DNA of 64,000 bases from Candidatus Handelsmanbacteria bacterium (GTDB taxonomy: Bacteria > Latescibacterota > UBA2968 > UBA8231), in contig VGJS01000008.1 of assembly GCA_016867395.1 (NCBI GenBank), positions 44,866 to 108,865 of the forward strand, read 5' to 3'. Within the stretch, counting starts at the first letter, position 1. Each line of letters starts with the position of its first letter. The translations under genes were made by a program, and so were the position numbers. Below are positions 7,995 to 16,803 of this stretch, one piece after another. The notes beneath the pieces were generated by a model. The model ran no database searches. It was not told the origin of the DNA and saw only the letters and a program-made list of their open reading frames with translations.

Positions 7995-10349
7995 ATGGCC
8001 CAGGACCGCACAGCCGGGTTGAGCCCGGTGGAAGGCCGGGCGCTGGAGGGATCGCCCTTCGCGGCGCTCTATCCGCCGGCCGAGAAGATCCGCACCCTGG
8101 TGGTGGACAATTTTCCGGCCCTGGGCAAGCTGGCGGCCATGCGCTTCATCGAGTGGGTGCAGTGCCATCCGGGCGGGGTGATCTCCCTGCCCACCGGCAA
8201 GACCCCCGAGCATTTCATCAAATGGGTACAGCGCCTGCTGCGCGGCTGGGAGACCCCCCAGGTCCAGGCCCAACTGGAGCGGGCGGGAATCGATCCGGGG
8301 CAAAAGCCCGACATGGCCAGCCTGCACTTCGTGCAGATCGACGAGTTCTACCCCATCGACCCGGTCCAGCAGAACAGCTTCCACGCCTACGTCTCCCACT
8401 TCTACCTGGAGGGCTTCGGGCTGGACCCGCGCAAGGCCCTGCTAATAGATGGCACCCGCATTGGCTTGCCTGCCGGCCACAACCTGCGCTCGGCCTGGCC
8501 GGCCGACGAGGTGGACCTGGGCCTGCGCTACCGGGCGGCCCACACCCCCCTGGAGCAGCTGCAGCAGCGGGTGCTGGCCGAGGTGGACCAGTGGTGCCAG
8601 GACTTCGAGAGCCGGGTGCGGGCGCTGGGGGGGATCGGTTTCTTCCTGGGGGGCATCGGCCCGGACGGGCACATCGGCTTCAACGTGCGCGGCTCGGACC
8701 ACCGCGCCACCACCCGCCTGACGGCGGTCAACTACCAGACCCAGGCCGCCGCCGCCGGGGACCTGGGCGGGATCGAGGTGGCCCGCAAGCGCCTGGTGAT
8801 CACCATCGGCCTGGGCACCATCACCTACAACCCTGACTGTTGCGCCATCGTCATCGCCGCCGGCGAGGCCAAGGCCCAGATCGTCGCCGCCGCGGTGCAG
8901 GAAGCCCCCCATATCGACCACCCTGCCACCAGCCTGCACCTCCTGCCTCAGGCCCGCTTCTACCTGACCCTGGGAGCGGCCAAGCTGCTGGAGCGCCGCC
9001 AGGTGGTGCTTTTGGAGCGGGTCCCGGCCCTGGGCGAGGAGGAGATCGAGAAGGTGGTGGTGGACCTGGCCGTGGCCCGGCGCAAGCGGGTGGACCAGTT
9101 GGAGCCCGACGACTTTGCCGCCGATGCGCGGGGCGCAGTGCTCTTGCAGAAATGTCCCGAGCCGGTGGCGGCGCTGAACGGCCGGGTGCGCGCCAGCCTG
9201 ATCGCCAAGCTGGAGCGGGGCATGAACACCCGCAGCCACACCCGCTTTCTGCACACCGAGCCCCACCACGACGACCTGATGCTGGGGTACTTGCCCTACA
9301 TCGTCCGCCACGTGCGCCAGGCCAGCAACACCCACCATTTTGTCTGCCTGACCGGCGGCTTCACCGCAGTGACCAACCACTTCATCCAGGACCACCTGGC
9401 GCGGCTGGCCCGCCTGCTGGATACCCCGCCCTTTGCCCGGCTGTACGGGGAGGGGTACTTTGCCCCCGACAGCGAGAACGGCCGCAACCGCGACGTGTGG
9501 CAGTACCTCGACGGGGTGGCCGCCGGCGACGAGGATTTGTGCGACGAGGGCGCGGCGCGGCGCTTTTTGCGCAACTTGATGGGGGTGTACGGGGAGGGGG
9601 ACCTGGGCGGGGTCCGGCGGCGCATGGCCGAGTTGGAGGGCTATTTCGTCGCCCAGTACCCGGGGCAGAAGGACGCCCCCCAGGTGCAGCAGCTAAAGAG
9701 CCTGTGCCGCGAGTGGGAGGCCGAGTGCCTCTGGGGGTACTTCGGCTGGGACTGCCCCAGCATCCGCCACCTGCGCCTGGGTTTCTACACCGGCGACATC
9801 TTTACCCGCGAGCCCACCGTGGACGGGGATGTGTTGCCCATCCTCCGGTTGCTCGAAGAGGTGAACCCCGACGTGGTGGGCGTGGCTCTCGACCCGGAGG
9901 CCAGCGGCCCGGATACCCACTACAAGGTGCTACAGGCCATCGCCGAGGCCCTGCGTTGGTACGAGAGCCAGAGCGGCCGGTCCGAGATCCGGGTGTGGGG
10001 CTATCGCAATGTCTGGTACCGCTTCCACCCGGCCGAAGCCGACATCTTCGTGCCGGTCTCGCTCAACATGTTCGCCACCATGCACAACGCCTTCATGAAC
10101 ACCTTCATCTCGCAGAAGAACGCCTCCTTCCCCAGCTACGAGCACGAGGGGCCTTTCTCCGAACTGGCCCAGCGCATCCAGGTGGAGCAGTACCAGAAAC
10201 TCAAGACCTGTCTGGGCCGGCAGTGGTTCCACGAGCATCCCAGCCCCCTGATCCGCGGCACCCGGGGCCTGGTGTACCTCAGAGACTTGAGTCTGGAGGA
10301 GTTTTACGCCCACAGCCGGCAGTTGCAGGCCTACGCCGAAAGCGGTTGA
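7995..10349 (+). CDS. NagB-like deaminase domain fused to a PIG-L/LmbE-like deacetylase domain (784 aa)
   Basis: N-terminus has SLPTGKTPEHFIKWVQRL, FVQIDEFYPI, GGIGPDGHIGFNVRG; C-terminus has LHTEPHHDDLMLGYLPYIVRH typical of LmbE-like fold. Confidence 0.8.
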   Translation: MAQDRTAGLSPVEGRALEGSPFAALYPPAEKIRTLVVDNFPALGKLAAMRFIEWVQCHPGGVISLPTGKTPEHFIKWVQRLLRGWETPQVQAQLERAGIDPGQKPDMASLHFVQIDEFYPIDPVQQNSFHAYVSHFYLEGFGLDPRKALLIDGTRIGLPAGHNLRSAWPADEVDLGLRYRAAHTPLEQLQQRVLAEVDQWCQDFESRVRALGGIGFFLGGIGPDGHIGFNVRGSDHRATTRLTAVNYQTQAAAAGDLGGIEVARKRLVITIGLGTITYNPDCCAIVIAAGEAKAQIVAAAVQEAPHIDHPATSLHLLPQARFYLTLGAAKLLERRQVVLLERVPALGEEEIEKVVVDLAVARRKRVDQLEPDDFAADARGAVLLQKCPEPVAALNGRVRASLIAKLERGMNTRSHTRFLHTEPHHDDLMLGYLPYIVRHVRQASNTHHFVCLTGGFTAVTNHFIQDHLARLARLLDTPPFARLYGEGYFAPDSENGRNRDVWQYLDGVAAGDEDLCDEGAARRFLRNLMGVYGEGDLGGVRRRMAELEGYFVAQYPGQKDAPQVQQLKSLCREWEAECLWGYFGWDCPSIRHLRLGFYTGDIFTREPTVDGDVLPILRLLEEVNPDVVGVALDPEASGPDTHYKVLQAIAEALRWYESQSGRSEIRVWGYRNVWYRFHPAEADIFVPVSLNMFATMHNAFMNTFISQKNASFPSYEHEGPFSELAQRIQVEQYQKLKTCLGRQWFHEHPSPLIRGTRGLVYLRDLSLEEFYAHSRQLQAYAESG

Positions 10350-10495
10350 CAGCGGCAGGAGGGGGGAGTAGGTTATCGGGCGAAACGGGCGGCAGCCAGC
10401 CGGCAACGGGTCTCGGCAGAGGCGCGGGGCAGGGGGGCGGCGCCCCTCATCCCTGGCAGATAGAGCGGGAGGCGGACGCGCCTGACGCGCCATAG

Positions 10496-10540
10496 GCCGG
10501 CGGCAATCTCCAATGCGAGATGTGCGCCGGCTGTTTTTTT
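10496..10540 (+). terminator. Rho-independent terminator hairpin just upstream of the MpsC-like gene; possible attenuator
   Basis: GCCGGCGGCAATCTC / CAATGC loop / GAGATGTGCGCCGGC followed by TTTTTTT, abutting GGGGAG SD and ATG 10554. Confidence 0.75.
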
Positions 10541-10553
10541 GGGGAGACTGAGC

Positions 10554-10922
10554 ATGGAATGGAGCGTGGAGCAGTTGTCCAGCTCGCTGGCCCGGACCAT
10601 CGCCCGCTTCGAGGAGGAGGAGATGGGGGTGCGGCCCAGCCGGGTGACGGTGATGGTGGAGGACGACGTGGTCATCGTCCACCTGCGCGAGGTGCTCTCG
10701 CCCTCGGAGCGGGCCCTGGCGCGCACCGAGGCCGGCCAGGCCATGCTCCAGCGCTTCAACACCCTGCTTTTCAACTCGGGCTCCTCCCCGTCGGTGATGG
10801 AGCAGGTGGCCCAGGTGCTCCGGCGCGAGGTCGTGGAGGTGCAGACCAGCCTCAGCTCTCTGTCGGGCAGCCTGGTGGTGGTCTTTGCCCTGGGCGAGGC
10901 CGTGCAGTTCGACCAGGTCTGA
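10554..10922 (+). CDS. DUF2294/MpsC-like protein (copy 1)
   Basis: ARFEEEEMGVRPSRVTVMVEDDVVIVHLREVLSPSERALARTEAGQAML pattern. Confidence 0.75.
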   Translation: MEWSVEQLSSSLARTIARFEEEEMGVRPSRVTVMVEDDVVIVHLREVLSPSERALARTEAGQAMLQRFNTLLFNSGSSPSVMEQVAQVLRREVVEVQTSLSSLSGSLVVVFALGEAVQFDQV

Positions 10923-10927
10923 GGGGG

Positions 10928-11293
10928 ATGCGGCCGCGGCGCGGGCAGTTGGAGGCCGAGTTCAGCCGGCTGATGGTCCAGTTCGAGCGCGAGCACCTGG
11001 GCCGGGGGCCAGAGGAGGCGCGTACCTATATCTTTGCCGACGTGATCTTCGTGCGCCTCTCGGGGGTGCTCACCCGGGCCGAGCAGCACCTGGCCCGCGA
11101 CCAGGAGGGAGCCAGGCTGATCAAGGAGATGCGGCTGCGGCTGATGGAGGGCAGCCGCCAGACCCTCGAAAACCTGGTGCAGGGGCTGACCGGCTGCCAG
11201 GTGGTCAGCCTGCACACCGACCTGAGCACCCGCACCGGGGAGCAGATCATCGTTTTCATCCTGGACCAGCACCTGGAATCCGGACCGCGCTAA
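10928..11293 (+). CDS. DUF2294/MpsC-like protein (copy 2)
   Basis: VQFEREHLGRGPEEARTYIFADVIFVRLSGVLTRAEQHLARDQEGARLIKEMR; same architecture as the preceding ORF. Confidence 0.7.
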   Translation: MRPRRGQLEAEFSRLMVQFEREHLGRGPEEARTYIFADVIFVRLSGVLTRAEQHLARDQEGARLIKEMRLRLMEGSRQTLENLVQGLTGCQVVSLHTDLSTRTGEQIIVFILDQHLESGPR

Positions 11294-11303
11294 GGAGGGG
11301 ACC

Positions 11304-11978
11304 ATGGCCGTCATCACCATCGCCCGCCAGTTGGGCAGCAGCGGCGACTGGATCGCCGAGAAGGTGGCCGAGCAGCTCGGATATCAATGCGTGGATCGCC
11401 GGCTGGTGGAGGAGATGGCCGGCCTGGCCGACGTGCCCGTCGAGGAGGTCGAGAAGCTCGACGAGAAGGGCGAGGGCCGCATCGCTCTCTTCCTCAAGCG
11501 CCTGCTGGTGCCCGAAGCCGGCGCCGGCGGTCTGCCCCTGGCGGTGGGGTTCCCCGAGTTCGGCATGGAGTTCCCCTACCTGTTGGAGCGGGGCCGGCCT
11601 GAGCGGAACACCTACATGGACCGGGGCACCTACCAGTTGCTGATCACCACCCTGGTCCAGGATTTTGGCGCCACTGGCAAGACGGTGGTGGTGGGCCGGG
11701 CTAGCCAGCTCATCCTGGCCGAGTTGCCCGGGGCCTTCCACTGCCGGGTGGTGGCCCCCTTCAAGCTGCGCTGCGAGCGGCTGGCCCAGGCCCGCCAGAT
11801 GGATCTGGAGAGCGCCGCCCGGCTGGTGGAGCAGCACGACCGCTGGCGCAAGCAGTACCTGGAAAACTACTACAGCGCCGACTGGGATGACCCGCTCCTC
11901 TACCACCTGACCATCAACACCGGCAAGGTGGAGCCAGAGGCGGCGGTGGAGTTGATCGCCGGCTGCGCGGAGGGCTGA
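11304..11978 (+). CDS. Cytidylate kinase-like family protein
   Basis: MAVITIARQLGSSGDWIAEKVAEQLGYQCVDRRLVEE; VVVGRASQLIL; RCERLAQARQMD. Confidence 0.8.
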   Translation: MAVITIARQLGSSGDWIAEKVAEQLGYQCVDRRLVEEMAGLADVPVEEVEKLDEKGEGRIALFLKRLLVPEAGAGGLPLAVGFPEFGMEFPYLLERGRPERNTYMDRGTYQLLITTLVQDFGATGKTVVVGRASQLILAELPGAFHCRVVAPFKLRCERLAQARQMDLESAARLVEQHDRWRKQYLENYYSADWDDPLLYHLTINTGKVEPEAAVELIAGCAEG

Positions 11979-12041
11979 GGCGCGGGGGTTTTCGGCGGGG
12001 GCGGGTGGTGCGGGCGGGGAAATGTATTAAATTCTCTACTT

Positions 12042-12674
12042 ATGGCGCCGAGAACCATCGACCTAAGTCACGACCTGAGCCCCGCGACCCCTCCCTTTCC
12101 GGGCAATCCGCCGGTGTCGGTGTCCATCCTCATGGCCCAGCCCCAGGGGCCGCTCAACGCCAGCGCCTTCAGCACCTGCGTCCACACCGGCACCCACCTG
12201 GACGCCCCCTTCCATTTCTTCAGCCAGGGACAAACCATCGAGCAACTCGCCCCCGAGCGCTGCATGGGGCCGGCGGCGCTCCTGCCGCTGCCCGGCTGTC
12301 GCGAGGTGCTGCCCGCCCATCTGGGGCCCCGCGAGGCGGCCATCCGCCGCGCCGGCAAGCTGGTGCTGGACCTGGATTGGGCGCGGCACTGGGGAGAGGA
12401 GTGCTACTTCACCGAATACCCGGCCCTCAGCCCGGCGGCGGCGAATCTCCTGGTGGAGTGGGGCGTCGGACTTTTGGGGGTGGACACCCCTTCGGTGGAC
12501 TACCCTCCCAATGAGTCGCACCAGACCCTGCTGGGCAACGGAGTGTTGATCCTCGAGAATCTCAATGGCCTGAGCCAGGTCGGCCGCGAGGAGTTCCACC
12601 TGCTGGCCCTGCCCCTGCGCCTGAGCGGCCGCGACGCCTCGCCGGTGCGGGCGCTGGCCCTGGTGGAGGACTGA
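12042..12674 (+). CDS. Cyclase family protein (kynurenine formamidase-like)
   Basis: IDLSHDLSPATPPFPGNP; CVHTGTHLDAPFHF; GVDTPSVDYP. Confidence 0.85.
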   Translation: MAPRTIDLSHDLSPATPPFPGNPPVSVSILMAQPQGPLNASAFSTCVHTGTHLDAPFHFFSQGQTIEQLAPERCMGPAALLPLPGCREVLPAHLGPREAAIRRAGKLVLDLDWARHWGEECYFTEYPALSPAAANLLVEWGVGLLGVDTPSVDYPPNESHQTLLGNGVLILENLNGLSQVGREEFHLLALPLRLSGRDASPVRALALVED

Positions 12675-12677
12675 TTC

Positions 12678-13679
12678 TTGGCCAAGTTGCGTTTCGGCAT
12701 CATCGGCTGCGGCGATATAGCCGCCAATTCTTTTGCCCCCAGCCTGCTCAAGTCGGAGCACGCCGAACTGGTGGCAGTGTGCCGGCGCGACCTGGAAAAG
12801 GCCAGGGCCTTTGCCGCGCGCTTTGGCGGCTGCGCCGCGTACGCCGGTGTCGGTGAACTGATGGAGGACCCGGCGGTGGAGGCGGTGGTGGTGTCCACCC
12901 CCACGGACACCCACTGCAGCGCTACCCTGGAGGCGGCCCGGTTGGGCAAACATGTGTTGTGCGAAAAACCCATGGCCCACAACGCCGCCGAATGCCGGGG
13001 GATGATCGAGGCCTGCCGGGCCGCCGGGGTGAAACTGGGCGTGGCGTATCGCCGCCGCCTCTTCCCCCAGGTGGTCAAGGCCAGGGAGCTGATCGCCCAG
13101 GGCCGCATCGGCAGGGTGGTCTGTGCGCGCACCCACTACAGCGGCTGGTCGGCGATGGGGGAGGGCAACTGGCGCATCGCCCCAAAGATCGGCGGGGCGA
13201 TGATGGAGATGGCTGTCCACCGCATCGAGGTGCTGCTCAACTTCGCCGGGCAGCCCGTGGAGGTGGCGGCTCTGGTCGAGACCGTACACCACGGCTGGCC
13301 GGTGGACGACTCGGACGCGCTGCTCCTGCGCTTTGCCGACGGGGTGATCGGCCTCCATTCCACCATCCTCACCTCGCCGCCGCGCCGCGACTTTGCCCAG
13401 ATCGACGGCACCGAGGGCCGCCTCATCATCGACTCCCTGGAGTTTGGCGGCGCCTCGCTGCGCTTTGAGGGCAATGCCGGCGCCGAGGAGATCGGGGTGA
13501 CGCCTCTGGAAAGTCCCTACTTCGACCTGCCGATGATCGACGATTTCGTCGGGGCGGTGCGCCAGGGCCGCGAGCCGGTCTGCGGCGGGCTGGCCGGGTA
13601 CTGGACCCAGGCGGTGGTGGACGCAGCCTTCCAGTCGGCCAGGGAAAAGCGGCACGTCGCAGTGGAGCCCTGGGGCTGA
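12678..13679 (+). CDS. Gfo/Idh/MocA family oxidoreductase
   Basis: LRFGIIGCGDIAANSFAPSL; STPTDTHCSATLEAARLGKHVLCEKPMAHNAAE. Confidence 0.9.
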   Translation: MAKLRFGIIGCGDIAANSFAPSLLKSEHAELVAVCRRDLEKARAFAARFGGCAAYAGVGELMEDPAVEAVVVSTPTDTHCSATLEAARLGKHVLCEKPMAHNAAECRGMIEACRAAGVKLGVAYRRRLFPQVVKARELIAQGRIGRVVCARTHYSGWSAMGEGNWRIAPKIGGAMMEMAVHRIEVLLNFAGQPVEVAALVETVHHGWPVDDSDALLLRFADGVIGLHSTILTSPPRRDFAQIDGTEGRLIIDSLEFGGASLRFEGNAGAEEIGVTPLESPYFDLPMIDDFVGAVRQGREPVCGGLAGYWTQAVVDAAFQSAREKRHVAVEPWG

Positions 13680-13695
13680 GGAAGGGGAACTGAGC

Positions 13696-14661
13696 ATGTC
13701 CGAACCAATGATGGTCTGGGGGGTTTTTGGCCTGCTGGTGGCGGCCATGCTGGCCCTGGACCTGGGGGTGCTGGGGGGCCGGGACAAGATCATCGGCATC
13801 CGGGAGGCGCTGATCTGGAGCGCCATCTGGGTGGCGGTGGCCCTGGTTTTCAACGCCGGGGTCTACTACTTCAAAGGGTCCGAGGTAGCCCTCAAATTCC
13901 TGGCCGGCTACCTGATCGAACGCGCCCTGAGCCTGGACAACATTTTCGTCTTCCTGGTGATCTTCTCCTACTTCGGGGTCGCGCCCAATCACCAGTACAA
14001 GGTCATCTTCTGGGGCATCATCGGGGCGCTGGTGTTGCGGGCGGTCTTCATCGCCGCCGGCATCGCCCTGGTCGCCAAGTTCAACTGGATCATCTACGTC
14101 TTCGGCGCCCTGCTGGTGTGGACCGGGATCAAGATGGCCATGGGCAAGGGCGAGGAGATCGACCTGGAGGCCAACCCGGTGGTGCGCCTGTGCCGGCGCT
14201 TCATCCCCCTCACCCCGGGCTATGAGGGGGACCGCTTCTTCGTGCGGCGCGAGGGGAAACGCCTGGCCACGCCGCTGCTGGTGGTGTTGCTGGTGGTCAG
14301 CGTGATGGACGTGGTCTTCGCCGTGGACTCGGTGCCGGCGGTCTTCGCCATCACCCTCGACCCCTTCATCGTCTTCAGCTCAAACGTCTTCGCCGTGCTG
14401 GGGTTGCGTGCCCTGTATTTTGCCCTGGCCGGCCTGATGCAGCTCTTTCACTATCTTCATTACGGCCTGGCCCTGATCCTGGTCTTCGTGGGGATCAAGA
14501 TGCTGCTGACCTACTTCGAGATCCACATACCCGTGGTCGCGGCCCTGGGGGTGCTGGCGCTGATCCTGGCCGGCTCGGTGATCGCTTCCGCGATCTTTCC
14601 CCAACCGGCACCGCCCGATCCTGTCCACCAGCCAGGCGACCCAGCCAAGGCCGACCTTTGA
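13696..14661 (+). CDS. TerC family integral membrane protein
   Basis: ERALSLDNIFVFLVIFSYFGV; VVSVMDVVFAVDSVPAVFAITLDPFIVFSSNVFAVLGLRALYF. Confidence 0.93.
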   Translation: MSEPMMVWGVFGLLVAAMLALDLGVLGGRDKIIGIREALIWSAIWVAVALVFNAGVYYFKGSEVALKFLAGYLIERALSLDNIFVFLVIFSYFGVAPNHQYKVIFWGIIGALVLRAVFIAAGIALVAKFNWIIYVFGALLVWTGIKMAMGKGEEIDLEANPVVRLCRRFIPLTPGYEGDRFFVRREGKRLATPLLVVLLVVSVMDVVFAVDSVPAVFAITLDPFIVFSSNVFAVLGLRALYFALAGLMQLFHYLHYGLALILVFVGIKMLLTYFEIHIPVVAALGVLALILAGSVIASAIFPQPAPPDPVHQPGDPAKADL

Positions 14662-14671
14662 GGAGAAACGC

Positions 14672-15508
14672 ATGAATTACATCGACGCCCACGCCCACGT
14701 CTGGACCGACGACCTGGCCAACTACCCTTTCGCCCCCTCCTTCAAGCCGGAGAGCGCCAAGCCCGCCAGTTTTCTACCCGAAGATCTGCTGGCCCAGGCC
14801 ATGCCCTGCGGGGTGGACCGGGTGGTGCTGGTGCAGATGAGCTACTACGGCTCGGACAATTCCTATATGCTCGATGTGATGGAGGAGCACCCGGGGGTGT
14901 TCGCCGGCGTCGGCATCGTCGACTGGACCGGGCCGCGCCCCGAGGAGGAGATGCGCTGGCTGGGCGAGTGCGGGGTGCGGGGCTTCCGCATCTATCCCAG
15001 CGGGGTGCCGGTGGAGCAGTGGCTGGACGGGGAGGGCTTCGAGCGGATGTTCCGGGCCGGGGCCGAGCACCGGCTGGCCCTGTGCCCGCTGATCAACCCG
15101 GACGGGCTGGCCTCGCTGAGCCGGCGCTGCGAGCAGTTTCCCGAGACCCCGGTGATCATCGACCATCTCTGCCGCATCGGGGCCAGCTCACCCATCGGCG
15201 ACGAGCAGGTGGCGACCCTGTGCCGCATGGCCCAGTACCCCTCGGTGATGGTCAAGGTTTCGGCCTTCTATGCCCTGGGGAAGAAGACCCCGCCCTACAC
15301 AGACCTGGGCGACCTGATCCGCAGGGTGTACGAGGCTTTTGGCCCGCAGCGGCTGATGTGGGCCAGCGACTCGCCCTACCAGGTGCAGCCCCCTCATTCC
15401 TACCGCGAGAGCCTCGATCTGATCCACCAGGGCCTGGACTTCCTCTCGGAGGACGACCGCGACCAGATCCTGCGCCGCACCGCGGAGGATTTCTTCTTTC
15501 CGGCTTGA
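14672..15508 (+). CDS. Amidohydrolase-2 family (TIM-barrel) hydrolase
   Basis: MNYIDAHAHVWTDDLANYPF; IIDHLCRIGA; RLMWASDSPYQV. Confidence 0.85.
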   Translation: MNYIDAHAHVWTDDLANYPFAPSFKPESAKPASFLPEDLLAQAMPCGVDRVVLVQMSYYGSDNSYMLDVMEEHPGVFAGVGIVDWTGPRPEEEMRWLGECGVRGFRIYPSGVPVEQWLDGEGFERMFRAGAEHRLALCPLINPDGLASLSRRCEQFPETPVIIDHLCRIGASSPIGDEQVATLCRMAQYPSVMVKVSAFYALGKKTPPYTDLGDLIRRVYEAFGPQRLMWASDSPYQVQPPHSYRESLDLIHQGLDFLSEDDRDQILRRTAEDFFFPA

Positions 15509-15519
15509 GGTGGGACGGG

Positions 15520-15557
15520 GCGTCGGGGAGAGGCTTTCAGGGCCGTCTCCCCGACGC
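15520..15557. terminator. Bidirectional hairpin between convergent genes
   Basis: GCGTCGGGGAGA ... TCTCCCCGACGC, perfect 12-bp stem, no strong T-run. Confidence 0.5.
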
Positions 15558-16639
15558 TAGGCGCTAGTGCGTTCCAGATAGCTTTTGACGATCTGGATCA
15601 CCAGGTCCACGTCGTGCCTGGCCTCCGACAGCGGGGTGCGGCAGGGGGTGTTGCCGGTGATGCACTCGCGGAAGTGGCGCAATTCGCGGGTGAAGGGGTT
15701 CTCCCAGTCGATGGCCGGCTCGCCCCGCATGGGCACGCCCTGGGCGTCGTTGCGGTGGATGGTCAGGGAGGAGAGCTGGCCGCGGGAGAAACCGGTGGGG
15801 TAGGAAAGCACCAGGCGCAGGGCCTCGTCGTAGATCTCCAGGGTTTCCCTAAACTCCCACAGCTTGGGCAGCTCGACCCAGGTGGCGGCGCAGCGCACCC
15901 CGCCGGGGTACTCGATGAGCGCGTTAATCGCCCACCCCTCGTTCCAGATCTCCGCACTGATCACCCGCACCGGCGGTCCCAGCATCAGGCGCAAGCCGTA
16001 GATGTCGTGAATCATGCTGCCGGCCAGGATGAAGAAGGCCCGCTCGGCCTGGGGGGGCACCCGGCCGAGGGCCTGGCGCAGGGAAGCCTGACGGGCGGCC
16101 TGTAGCGCGGCGCCGGCTCCGGCGGGCAGGTCGTCGGCGCGCAGGAGGCGGAATTGTTTGAGGTGGTGGGAGTTGTCGGTGTGCAGGTGGTTGACCTGGG
16201 CGAAGCGGATCTCCTTCAATCCGTCCACCTCTCGTTTGGCCCGCTCGAAGGCCGGGTCAAAGACCTTCATGTACCCGGCCTGGGCGACCACGCCGGCGGT
16301 TTGGGCCGCCCCGATCATGGCGTCGGCGTCCTCCAGGGAGAAGCAGACGGGTTTCTCGATGAAGAGGTGTTTGCCGGCGCAGAGGACGGCGAGGGCCACC
16401 TGGGTCTTGGGGTCCGACTGGCACAGGAGCACGGCGTCGATGTCGTCCTCCAGCAGTTGGCGGTAGTCGCTGGTGTGGCGGGGCAGGTGGAAGCGGCGGG
16501 CCACGGTCTGGGCGAGTTGGGCGGAGAGGTCGCAGACAATGGCGACCTCGAACTCCTCCTGGAGTTCGGCGAGGTTGGGCAGGTGTTGGACCTGGGCGAT
16601 GGCGCCGCAGCCGACGACGCCGAGACGTACTGGTTTCAT
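15557..16639 (-). CDS. Gfo/Idh/MocA family oxidoreductase
   Basis: MKPVRLGVVGCGAIAQVQHLPNLAEL; GKHLFIEKPVCFSLEDADAM. Confidence 0.9.
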   Translation of the reverse strand: MKPVRLGVVGCGAIAQVQHLPNLAELQEEFEVAIVCDLSAQLAQTVARRFHLPRHTSDYRQLLEDDIDAVLLCQSDPKTQVALAVLCAGKHLFIEKPVCFSLEDADAMIGAAQTAGVVAQAGYMKVFDPAFERAKREVDGLKEIRFAQVNHLHTDNSHHLKQFRLLRADDLPAGAGAALQAARQASLRQALGRVPPQAERAFFILAGSMIHDIYGLRLMLGPPVRVISAEIWNEGWAINALIEYPGGVRCAATWVELPKLWEFRETLEIYDEALRLVLSYPTGFSRGQLSSLTIHRNDAQGVPMRGEPAIDWENPFTRELRHFRECITGNTPCRTPLSEARHDVDLVIQIVKSYLERTSA

Positions 16640-16655
16640 GTGGTCCTCCTCAGTG

Positions 16656-16801
16656 GGCGTCGGGGAGCGACCCGCTCCGGCCTCTCTCAAGGCGCGCCCT
16701 GCTCCCTCGCTCGCTTCGCTCCGCTACCCGGCCCCCCGCCACGCGGTCTTCCCTTCCCAGCCACTCCCCGAGAGAGGCCTCCGGGGTCATCTCCCCGCCG
16801 C
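16656..16801. repeat. Palindromic intergenic repeat element (copy A)
   Basis: Near-perfect terminal inverted repeats GCGTCGGGGAG/CTCCCCGCCGC and perfect sub-terminal GGCCTCTCTC/GAGAGAGGCC; resembles 18963-19150. Confidence 0.6.
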
Positions 16802-16803
16802 AA

